From Rostrohypoxylon terebratum (Eukaryota > Ascomycota > Sordariomycetes > Xylariales > Hypoxylaceae), in the NCBI GenBank assembly GCA_022497145.1, contig MU386104.1, positions 1 through 13,219 of the forward strand: a stretch of DNA of 13,219 nucleotides. Reading direction: 5' to 3'. The translations under genes and the position numbers were made by a program. The notes below the pieces were generated by a model. It saw only the letters and a list, made by a program, of their open reading frames with translations, had not been told where the DNA came from and ran no database searches. Of this stretch, positions 1 through 7,547 are shown piece after piece (the first letter of the stretch is position 1; every line of letters starts with the position of its first letter).

Positions 1-1
1 A

Positions 2-784
2 TCCAACAGATCTTCCAGAGTCTTTCCGACAATTACCCGTTATTGGCTCATGCTGTCCCTACAAGGATCTTTTCAAGGTTGGAGGTTTGTGACAAAAAGC
101 CCTGGCCTTACTCCAAGTTCTAACCTATGGCATATCATTCAAATCACGGTGAGAGCCGCAACCAACAAGCCGTCATCGCAACTTGAGATAGAAACAGTAG
201 CCTTTGCTACGTTAGCCTTAATCATTTATGTCATTCTCTTGAATCACCCGCAGAACTTGGCGACATCTTTACAAGTCTCTGCCCAGCGTCTCCCAACTTT
301 CCAAGAGTTCAGATGTATAAAGCACATGGAACAAATGCACTTTTGGGAAGTGTCCTTAGGGGACTATTCCATCCCCAATAACGCTTGTTATTCCCTACAC
401 CGCGACAGCCGCGAAGAGGCTACGTTTTTCTGGGGCGGAATAATTGGCGGTTTGATTTTCGGCAGCATACACTTGTTTGCATGGAATTCCCCATTTCCTA
501 CAGATATTGAAAGGATATTATGGATCTCATCTTCATTTATCACCGCTCTGTGCCCACTTCTTTCGTACGCTATCGAGATAGGCGATCGCGCGTTAATGAA
601 AAACCACAGAGTCTCTGATAGGCGCCTCGTGTTGCGGAACTATACTAATATAATTAGTACAGTAGTACCCTTCGTCCTCGCGCGCCTTTTACTGATCATG
701 GAGATGTTTCGGTCGTTATACTTCCTACCTCCAGATGCTTACTTGAATACGTGGACAACGAATATAGCCCATGTGGGAGGTTAA
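2..784 (+). CDS. Fungal multi-pass membrane protein, C-terminal part (5' end outside window)
   Basis: The frame is open from the window edge to a TAA at 782-784, giving about 260 codons; the ATG at 50 is internal, because 16 sense codons precede it. Counting from that ATG, hydrophobic segments lie near residues 47-65, 126-144, 155-176 and 200-218, so this is the membrane-embedded C-terminal region of a larger protein. Local motifs (GWRF with LTP close to the start, a glycine-rich helix running into GSIHLFAWNSPFPT, then ERILW, then FRSLYFLPPDAY and a terminal NIAHVGG) match my recollection of a family of uncharacterised integral membrane proteins common in Pezizomycotina. I know of no established function. 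No intron is needed in the visible part. The upstream exon(s) and true N-terminus cannot be seen. Confidence that it is coding is high; family assignment is from recalled motif pattern only. Confidence 0.75.
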   Translation, partial: SNRSSRVFPTITRYWLMLSLQGSFQGWRFVTKSPGLTPSSNLWHIIQITVRAATNKPSSQLEIETVAFATLALIIYVILLNHPQNLATSLQVSAQRLPTFQEFRCIKHMEQMHFWEVSLGDYSIPNNACYSLHRDSREEATFFWGGIIGGLIFGSIHLFAWNSPFPTDIERILWISSSFITALCPLLSYAIEIGDRALMKNHRVSDRRLVLRNYTNIISTVVPFVLARLLLIMEMFRSLYFLPPDAYLNTWTTNIAHVGG

Positions 785-1345
785 GGAAACTTACCTATAT
801 CCATAGGATATGCTTCAGTTAATAGGGAATGTTTACGGATAATCCACGATTTACCTACCTACTACTTACATAGGTACCTAGGTATAGAGTAGCTATAGTT
901 CCAATGCAATATGGTGGTTTTCTAACACTAACACTGGCTCGTGGCGCCGCGTGCCTGCAGCGTTTTAAGAAAAGGGGAAGCAATTGCTATAATACATGGT
1001 CTTATAAGATATGTTATATAATAATATGTACCTATCTCCTTAATTTCAATTAATACATAAAACTTAAGACAATAAGTAATTATATTCATGACATGGAAAC
1101 TCCTCCTTTGATTCCTTGGTGAGTTAACAAATTATGATCGGAGATGTCCGGGGATCTTTATCAGATAACCCTCCGGTATTCACGCTTACCTGATTCAATA
1201 AATAGCTCCTTTACATCATTCTATTGATAATTTAACACCCCTACGAATCTTGAGACCTAACATAAATATCTCCAAAAAGCTGTGTCATGGTTCATTCATT
1301 TTAGCAGAAATTTGGATCATAGAATTACTACTACCCAGGATCAAG
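785..1345. other. Intergenic spacer, AT-rich, upstream of the oxygenase gene
   Basis: No open frame of interest lies here. The stretch from about 1000 to 1090 is strongly AT-rich. It contains the word TACCTACCTACT at 852-863 followed by a perfect 10-bp palindrome TAGGTACCTA at 871-880. An AATAAATAG sequence near 1197-1205 could act as a TATA-like element for the downstream gene, about 145 bp before its ATG, but this is only a guess from composition and position. Confidence 0.5.
1287..1304 (+). promoter_or_regulatory. Possible short upstream ORF in the leader of the oxygenase gene
   Basis: An ATG at 1287 with G at -3 and G at +4 opens a five-codon reading frame (MVHSF) ending with TAG at 1302-1304, 41 nt before the main start codon and in a different frame. 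If the transcript starts upstream of it, as a TATA-like sequence near 1200 would suggest, ribosomes would meet it first. It is a sequence observation; whether it is transcribed is unknown. Confidence 0.3.
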
Positions 1346-2458
1346 ATGGCTGTAGAACAAGTGCCCCCTCCGGTTACGATTCCCGTGATTGACATCTCCG
1401 GGTACATCGCGGGTGACTCCACCCAAACAGCTCGGATCGCCGAAAAATTGAACGGCGCATGTCGCGCGCCCGGATTCTTCCAAATTGTCGGGCACGATGT
1501 TTCCGGCGACCTGCGCGCTCGCTTGTTCCAGAAGACGGCCGAGTTCTATTCTCTCCCTCAGGCCAAGAAGTCGGCGTTGGGTCAGGGGTTCTCCGCGAAC
1601 GGCGCGCGGGGTTACGAAGCCCTCGGGGCTGAGGTCATGGAGGGCGACTTCAAGGACCAAAAGGAAGGTTTCATGATGGGCCCCGAACTACCGCCTGGAC
1701 GGTTCTTACAGGGTCCGAATATGTGGCCCGAGGAAGCTGATTGTCCTGGTTTTCGATCGACGATGGAGGAATACTTCGCTGCTGCCCGAAGCCTCAGCGT
1801 GAAATTGTTTCGCTTACTAGCGTTAAGTTTACATCTTGAGGAGAACTACTTTGACGGTTTTGTCGATAGCCGAGATTGTTAGCAAACCATCTCCTTTGCG
1901 CTTTTTTTGCCTACCTATTAGTGATGAATGCTAATACTATCATGACCATAGCCATTTCAATGTATCGTATACACAAATACCCGAGGACCAGTCCTGAAAT
2001 GGCGATGAAATCCCGTGGAACGGGTGCTCACACGGACTTTGGCGCCCTGACACTTCTGCTCCAAGACGACAGTGAGATGACCTTCACGCAAATCGTTTCA
2101 CGGCACTAACAATCATCCAGTTGGGGGTTTAGAGGTTTTCCACCGGCCAACGAACACCTGGAACGCCGTACCGTACGTGCCAGATGCGTACGTCGTCAAC
2201 ATCGGCGATATGATGGAACAGTGGACGAACGGCCGGTACATGTCAACGGTTCATCGCGTGATATCTCCGGTTTCAGATAAGGATAGGTACAGCGTGGTTT
2301 TCTTCAACGAGGGCCTGCTTGACCAAGTGATTGAGTGCATCCCGACTTGCATCGAACCCGGCGAGACCCCGCTCCACCCGCCTGTGACTGTGGAAGCGCA
2401 CTTGAGGAAACGATATGGGGATAGTTATGGGGGAGCGAAAGATAAGGGGTCGAAATAG
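1346..2458 (+). CDS. Fe(II)/2-oxoglutarate-dependent dioxygenase (isopenicillin N synthase-like), three exons
   Basis: Exons 1346-1877, 1952-2071 and 2121-2458 join in phase to 330 codons (329 residues plus TAG's equivalent stop at 2456-2458), a normal length for the family. The N-terminal DIOX_N part starts with IPVIDISGY and includes GFFQIVGHDV near residues 48-57. The double-stranded beta-helix carries the metal triad H204-x-D206 (in GAHTDFGALTLLLQDD) and H262 (in STVHRV), and the 2-oxoglutarate/substrate carboxylate motif R273-Y-S275. The joined sequence around QDD-IGGLEVF, TNTW and YVVNIGDMMEQWTNGRY matches family consensus across the second splice junction, which supports the gene model. 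The enzyme should be cytosolic and couple 2-oxoglutarate decarboxylation to hydroxylation, desaturation or ring closure; the substrate cannot be inferred. Relatives include gibberellin oxidases, flavonol-synthase-type enzymes and many fungal members of unknown role. The start is the first in-frame ATG (A at -3). If intron 1 stayed in, translation would stop after residue 178, before all metal ligands. Confidence 0.93.
1878..1951 (+). other. Intron 1 of the oxygenase gene (74 nt)
   Basis: The donor is GTTAGC, a weak match to the fungal GTANGT consensus. A GCTAAT branch-point-like sequence lies at 1930-1935 and the acceptor is TAG at 1949-1951. Removal is phase 1 and joins ...DSRD-S-ISMYR, which restores the family sequence between the EENYFDGF helix and the HxD motif. 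Confidence 0.85.
2072..2120 (+). other. Intron 2 of the oxygenase gene (49 nt)
   Basis: The donor is GTGAGA, the branch point CACTAAC lies at 2104-2110 and the acceptor CAG ends at 2120. Splicing is phase 1 and produces QDD-I-GGLEVF, the expected family sequence after the HxD motif. At 49 nt it is near the short end of fungal introns. Confidence 0.93.
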
Positions 2459-2732
2459 GTGCTTTCCCAGCTGGAAGTTGCTGAGAAATGAGAATGTAAA
2501 ACTGTAGATACCTAATACTTATCTTTTCCAATGACCCCTATATACTATTTTGTGTTCATTCCCGGAATTTATGGCCCGGGGAGCATGAGGCGGATGTGGG
2601 TCCGGGCGGAGCCGATGATGTAATTTCAAAGACGGAGATTTTGGCCCGAGAAGGATTTGGATGAAATTTACTCGATTCGATTGGAAACGATTAGCTAATG
2701 GCTAGTGATCTGGTGGGTTCAACCGGCAGGAT

Positions 2733-2752
2733 TATATAATTCTATATAATTC
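2733..2752. repeat. Tandem 10-bp duplication (TATATAATTC x2)
   Basis: Two identical adjacent copies of TATATAATTC. A simple local duplication in non-coding DNA, with no known role. Confidence 0.8.
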
Positions 2753-2976
2753 TGGCTCGCTCAACTTGGAACGGCGTTAATACCATTACTACGATGTATT
2801 ATAATAGCACTTCGGAACTTCAAAAGCTTCATGCATGATGCACGTCGCTTAGCTGAACCGCGAATGCACTCAGTTTGGTCCATTCTTGATAAATGGCTTC
2901 TAAAAACATCATTAGTCTACCTAGATGGAAAATGCTAGAAATATCCTTCACGATGGTTCGAATAACCCCGGAAATA

Positions 2977-3008
2977 TGTTTTACAAGGTAGTTGTTTTAC
3001 AAGGTAGT
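2977..3008. repeat. Tandem 16-bp duplication
   Basis: The unit TGTTTTACAAGGTAGT occurs twice, perfectly and head to tail. It lies in the spacer upstream of tps1, about 1.4 kb before the start codon. The identity of the copies suggests a recent duplication by replication slippage. Confidence 0.85.
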
Positions 3009-3649
3009 ATGTCTCGTCGGCTGAAATGCTGTGACAGTCAAAGGAATAGGATGTTGGATTAGAAGCTCAATAAGTGCCGCTCATTTAACTCGTGTGTACG
3101 GAATAGCTAGGTGTAACTTGGCAACTTCTTTTCTCTTAGTCGGTTTCCTTGAGGTTCCAGCGGCATCGAAAAGTCAGATCGAAGCAATCGGTCCTATCCG
3201 CCCAACGCGTTACAAGGGGTCCAGTTCATCCATCGTCAAGCGGAGGGTATATTGGACCGAATGTACAGCTGTATGAGGGTTTTATTTGCAAAAGCGGCTC
3301 CTGTTGACAAGAAGACCATGTATCAATCGATTGTCGAGAGTGACATTATGTCTTATAACACGACGCAAATTAAATAGAAGAAACAATTTTCACATTGTCC
3401 CATGGCATGTCCAGGGATAAGTAAGGAAAGGAAAAACGGGCTTGGAAGAAAAAGGTGGTTCGTTAGCGGGAAGTACCTAGTGAACTCTATGAGAGCTAGA
3501 TATTGAAGTGGTACCAACTTCAGCCTGACTTTTGGATACCCGAAGATCCCCGCAGACCCCCACTTAAAAAACGCCAAGGGATTACGTAGTTGGTCGAAAA
3601 GGCCAAGAAGCATGGAGACCCATGTATCAAAACGGACCAAAGCTCCCTT

Positions 3650-3696
3650 GGAGGGGCAGAGGTAGGAGGGGCTAGTTCTGACCCAGGCGGGGCTAG
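3650..3696 (+). promoter_or_regulatory. Cluster of GGAGGGGC / GGGGCTAG words with two AGGGG (STRE-like) cores upstream of tps1
   Basis: GGAGGGGC occurs at 3650-3657 and again at 3665-3672, each containing the core AGGGG (3652-3656, 3667-3671), the reverse complement of the CCCCT stress response element known from yeast trehalose genes. GGGGCTAG also repeats at 3668-3675 and 3689-3696. The cluster is about 700 bp before the tps1 ATG and about 170 bp before the likely leader. The core is only five bases, so binding of an Msn2/4-type factor is speculative. Confidence 0.3.
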
Positions 3697-3836
3697 GTTC
3701 TTTCTGATCTCTAATTCTCTAATTTTCTGAGGGATTTCGTTGTTTTTGCATCGCGATTGCATCAAATGAGAAGACGCCGCCCAACCAGAAACCACGGCCG
3801 AAGTTTGTACTAGGTAGTTGATGGCACAACGATTTA

Positions 3837-3864
3837 CATGATATATGATACATGATACATGATA
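3837..3864. repeat. Heptanucleotide tandem repeat (CATGATA, four units)
   Basis: Units at 3837-3843, 3844-3850 (first base T instead of C), 3851-3857 and 3858-3864. It sits at the upstream boundary of the ATG-free tps1 leader; its last ATG, at 3859, is the final ATG before the tps1 start codon. Its AT-rich character would also fit a core promoter position. Confidence 0.75.
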
Positions 3865-4030
3865 CGTATAACATTTGACCGTTTTACCGTTTTACTTCCA
3901 AGGTTCTAAGTTAATTCTTTACTTTTACAACTTCTTCCTCTTGACTCTTCACTCTTCCAATTCCCGAACCCTTTCCGTACGTCCTACCTCGTATCTGAAT
4001 TTGATCGCACGGTGCTACCATTCAACTCGG

Positions 4031-4065
<35 letters not shown>

Positions 4066-4395
4066 CGCATAATCCAACGCCTCTAGAACAACTCAGCGAA
4101 TCACATCTACTACATACAGCCCGTGCTGTTTTTCTTCTCGTGTTGCATCACTCTCGCTCTGAATTCTCGGGGGAAAAACTTCACACGTCTTTTCATTTGA
4201 CGCGGCTAAACCAAAACCTTTCCACTACAGGGCTTTATATCTCTCATCGAAAACATCCCATATCGCCTTTCATCTCAAACTTCTTCTGCAGTTGAATCGA
4301 CCCGACCTGCCCTTCGTCGTCGCGATTAGCCAGGCTAAGTCTGGTAACTCTTTGACTATCCAGTTATTAGATATCGAAACATCAAAAACGACAAC
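3862..4395 (+). promoter_or_regulatory. Probable long 5' leader / core promoter of tps1, free of ATG
   Basis: I find no ATG on the plus strand across these 534 bases, whereas about eight would be expected by chance. The first part, roughly 3890-3976, is a pyrimidine-rich stretch with many CTTC and TTC words, as seen near transcription starts of strongly expressed fungal genes. The combination suggests that most of this is transcribed leader kept free of upstream starts. A possible leader intron exists: donor GTACGT at 3977, branch-like GCTAAAC near 4205 and acceptor CTACAG ending at 4230. Transcript data would be needed to fix the start site. Confidence 0.55.
4031..4065. repeat. TCAA microsatellite (8.75 units) in the tps1 leader
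   Basis: Eight perfect TCAA units plus TCA, 330 bp before the tps1 start codon. Being in the probable 5' leader, its length could vary between strains. The unit avoids creating an ATG. Confidence 0.9.
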
Positions 4396-6073
4396 ATGGG
4401 CTCCACCGACGGAAGCGAGTCTTCCGCTACCAGCGACCGCCGGTTGCTCCTAGTCTCCAATCGCCTTCCTATTACGATAAAACGAAAGGAGGAGGGAAGC
4501 TACAGCTTCTCCATGTCATCTGGAGGTCTCGTTACCGGCCTGAGTGGTTTGAGCAAGACAACAAGCTTCCAATGGTACGGCTGGCCTGGTCTGGAAGTTC
4601 CTGAAGCTGAAGTCCCCACCGTAAAGCAACAGCTGAAAGATCAATACAACGCCCACCCCATCTTCGTTGACGATGAACTTGCCGATCGGCATTACAACGG
4701 CTTTTCCAGTGCGTTTTTCCTTGTTCCCCTCTTCGCCTCTTCGACATCAAGGTTGGCCGTTTAACTAATGTTGATTTTACCTGATAGATTCGATCCTTTG
4801 GCCCTTGTTCCACTACCACCCTGGCGAGATTACCTTCGACGAGAATGCTTGGGCGGCTTACAAAGAAGTTAATATGCTATTCGCCAAGACTGTTTTGAAA
4901 GATGTTCAAGATGGAGACCTTATCTGGGTACATGATTACCATCTCATGCTTCTCCCCGAAATGCTGCGAAACGAGCTAGGCGACAAGAAGGACGTCAAGA
5001 TCGGCTTCTTCCTCCACACTCCCTTCCCCAGCAGCGAAATTTATCGTATCCTTCCCGTTCGCGAAGCTTTACTCGAAGGGCTTCTACAGTGCGATCTCAT
5101 CGGTTTCCACACTTACGATTATGCACGACATTTCTTGAGCTCCTGCTCACGCATTCTAGAGGCGCCGACTACTCCGAACGGGGTTGAATACAGAGGGAGA
5201 TTTGTAACAGTGGGCGCGTTCCCAATCGGAATAGACCCTGATAAATTTGTCGAGGGTTTGAAGAAACCCAAGGTACAAGAGCGAATCCAGGCTCTGTCTC
5301 GCAAGTTCGAGGGCGTCAAGTTGATCGTCGGTGTCGATCGTCTCGACTATATCAAAGGTGTCCCGCAGAAGCTACACGCGCTCGAAGTGTTTCTAACGGA
5401 ACATCCCGAGTGGATCGGGAAGATCGTACTTGTACAGGTTGCGGTGCCGTCCAGACAAGACGTCGAAGAATACCAGAACCTCAGGGCGGTAGTTAACGAG
5501 CTTGTTGGAAGAATCAATGGCAGATTCGGAACCGTCGAATTCATGCCTATCCACTTTTTACACCAGAGCGTTCAGTTCGACGAGCTCTGCGCTTTGTATG
5601 CAGTCTCGGATGTCTGTCTCGTTAGTTCGACCCGAGATGGCATGAACCTTGTGTCGTACGAGTACATCGCCACCCAACAGAACCGACATGGCGTAATGAT
5701 CCTCTCCGAATTCACCGGCGCCGCACAATCGCTGAATGGAAGCTTGATTGTTAACCCTTGGAATACCGAGGAACTGGCGAACGCGATTCACGACGCGGTG
5801 ACGATGTCTCCTGAGATGCGCGAAGCGAATTTCCGCAAATTGGAGAGATACGTCTTCAAGTACACGTCGGCATGGTGGGGTCAGAGCTTTGTGAACGAGT
5901 TGATCAAGGTCAACAGCGCGCATAGCCACGGTGTGGATAGCAAGGTCGGCCCGGATGCGAAACCTATGCTGAGCAACGAAGTCGGCCGTGCCTTATCAGG
6001 CGTCTTCGAGAGCGTGAAAGCGGCTACTAGTGCGGCTGCTCCCTCTGGTCACGCCCTGGGACTATTAAAGTGA
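4396..6073 (+). CDS. tps1: Alpha,alpha-trehalose-phosphate synthase (UDP-forming), two exons
   Basis: Exons 4396-4708 and 4788-6073 join in phase to 533 codons (532 residues), a usual size for fungal Tps1. The cytosolic GT20 enzyme makes trehalose 6-phosphate from UDP-glucose and glucose 6-phosphate, the first step of trehalose synthesis in stress protection, spores and glycolytic control. Visible landmarks are LLLVSNRLP at 17-25, the glycine loop GGLVTGL at 43-49, HDYH at 153-156, FFLHTPFPSSE in the middle, GVDRLDYIKG with R289 and K294, and RDGMNLVSYE with D388 and E396. These four residues sit exactly 27 positions beyond E. coli OtsA R262, K267, D361 and E369, the UDP-glucose-binding and catalytic set, so the protein should be active. 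It has no C-terminal phosphatase domain, which separates it from Tps2/Tps3-type proteins. The ATG at 4396 has A at -3 and G at +4 and is the first ATG after a long ATG-free leader. It is in tandem with the oxygenase gene and convergent with the tyrosinase gene. Confidence 0.97.
4709..4787 (+). other. Intron of tps1 (79 nt)
   Basis: Donor GTGCGT, branch-point-like AACTAAT at 4763-4769 and acceptor TAG ending at 4787. Phase-1 splicing gives HYNGFS-N-SILWPLFHYHPG, which agrees with the strongly conserved GT20 sequence at this place. Retention brings a stop codon within about 20 codons. Confidence 0.96.
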
Positions 6074-6905
6074 ATAGCGCGAGAATTTGACATCATCCGA
6101 TGAAGGTCATTCAGCGAAGCATGGGAACTGTCTAGGGTCAGCCTAAGCCTCGATAATCGGAGAGGAACTATAGAATGTGACGACGCGACGAAGAAAAGGA
6201 AAAATCAAGCATGTGATCGAGTAAGGTCCAGGATGGAGTTTAGGGATTGGTAGACTTTCGGCTAAGGGGTCTTGGAATGGTGGTTCGTAGACCTGTGCAT
6301 ACTTCGAGGAGTTAATATCATGCCTGCGCGTTGTCTGAATTTTACCTAGTTATGAATTCTTGAGGTTATACCATAAAGGCAGATTGCTACTAGGTACCTA
6401 CTAATCAATCGCATTTTTTTCTGAGACGGTAGAGCTCATGATGCCTTTACCCGTCAGACAGGAAGGCAATGTCCTCGGTGTCGAATGTCTGCCTGCTCGT
6501 GATGCGTACCATGCCTCAGTCACAACGACATGTCGAATACGCCTTGGATAAATGGTTCGGGATATCCTATATTCCGCCTCTACTACTTTTGCAGTTGACT
6601 TGAACACGGGTCTCGGTACTCATATTCTACCTGGCACTCATTCACTGAGTAACGCATTTCATCAATTCCGAAAACCAGACTAATGGGGAGCTTCCTGATA
6701 AAGATTGCCTAATCCTGCGAAAAAGGCTTCCTATGGGCCGTTATCAATAGGAGGAGGATGCCAACCCCAGCGGAGTTTACGCAAGCTACCATTCTAGATA
6801 CTAGATACGGCATTCGGCCCATCTACCTAATTCCTCCCGCGTCGACGCCGAAAATAGAAACAATACTCGTGTCTTTGTTTCAAGTTTATTGTCGTGCCCC
6901 CGAAA

Positions 6906-6932
6906 GGGCGTTGGGCGTTGGTGGTGGGTGGG
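6906..6932 (+). other. G-rich stretch with quadruplex potential
   Basis: GGG runs at 6906-6908, 6913-6915, 6926-6928 and 6930-6932, with loops of 4, 10 and 1 nt and two GG pairs inside the long loop. This could form a G-quadruplex on the plus strand. It lies mid-way between two convergent genes. Confidence 0.35.
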
Positions 6933-7432
6933 TTACATCGAGGGGGCGCGACACAGGCACTTTTGGGGGGGTCCCGAAAACCTGGACGACAGGCGCCTCT
7001 TCATGTACGTATCCATGGCGTAGGGGGGAAATGCGACGACGGTCGTGATGGCTCGTCTTGATCACTAGGTACTCACTCCCCACTCATGATATATCGATAT
7101 CTAAGGTCATTCACTCACGAGCAAACAAATGGGTAGGTATCAGGTTTGTGTGTATGAACTAGGTAATAGAATTGATTTGAACTTTTCTGCAATCGAAAAT
7201 ATTGGGATAGGTACTGATGGCGCTGATGGCGTGTTTATATATACAGTGGTGGGGTCCCGCTGGCGCTGGGTATGATTAAGTGCTCCCTGCTTCCCTATTT
7301 TTCTATCTATGTACCATCCATCAATCAATGAATCGGGCGGCCCAAAAGCCGCTTTCCTGTTGCGATTTCATACAAAAAGGCCCCCCAACGTTTATATCCG
7401 GGAATGTGGTAATAAATAAGTACGATGAAGTG

Positions 7433-7448
7433 TAGGTAGGTAGGTAGG
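7433..7448. repeat. (TAGG)4 microsatellite
   Basis: Four perfect TAGG units in the spacer downstream of the tyrosinase gene. A shorter (TAGG)3 run occurs at 10437-10448. Both belong to the TAGGTA-type words scattered through the spacers of this window. Confidence 0.8.
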
Positions 7449-7461
7449 TGTGGTGGTGGAT

Positions 7462-7491
7462 GGGGTAAGCGGCGGGTTGGTGGGTATTGGG
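7462..7491 (+). other. Second G-rich stretch with quadruplex potential, near the tyrosinase 3' end
   Basis: GGGG at 7462-7465 and GGG at 7474-7476, 7482-7484 and 7489-7491, with loops of 8, 5 and 4 nt. It begins 57 bp beyond the tyrosinase stop codon on the non-transcribed side, so the transcript would be C-rich here. A role in 3' end formation or in separating convergent transcription is possible but unproven. Confidence 0.35.
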
Positions 7492-7547
7492 TCATGTTCC
7501 CGGCGCGGTGGAGTCGGGAATGTACAAATTTAATGGGAGAGACGTGA

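Larger units (their letters stand above)
2459..3861. other. Intergenic region between oxygenase and tps1, no convincing gene
   Basis: About 1.4 kb in which every open frame is short and lacks recognisable protein patterns. It contains several small tandem duplications: TATATAATTC twice at 2733-2752, a 16-bp unit twice at 2977-3008, and CATGATA-type units four times at 3837-3864. GC-rich words near 3650-3696 may belong to the tps1 promoter. Otherwise I see nothing definite. Confidence 0.5.
6074..7547. other. Convergent intergenic region between tps1 and the tyrosinase gene
   Basis: About 1.5 kb with the two 3' untranslated regions and no convincing gene. An open frame at 6758-7048 (+) is low in protein-like pattern and is not accepted. 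Visible items are the palindrome TAGGTACCTA at 6391-6400 (identical to 871-880), G-rich stretches at 6906-6932 and 7462-7491, and a (TAGG)4 run at 7433-7448. No clear polyadenylation signal can be assigned to either gene. Confidence 0.5.

Noticed and set aside
1250..1345. N-terminal extension of the oxygenase frame upstream of 1346
   Set aside because: It has no ATG; the family N-terminus begins just after the ATG at 1346.
3520..3795. Minus-strand open frames at 3353-3640 and 3520-3795
   Set aside because: Overlapping frames with no recognisable domain and non-conserved-looking composition, upstream of tps1; most likely chance.
6758..7048. Plus-strand open frame of 96 codons between tps1 and the tyrosinase gene
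   Set aside because: Low-complexity, glycine/arginine-rich because of the local G-rich DNA; no protein pattern, intron signal or neighbour support.
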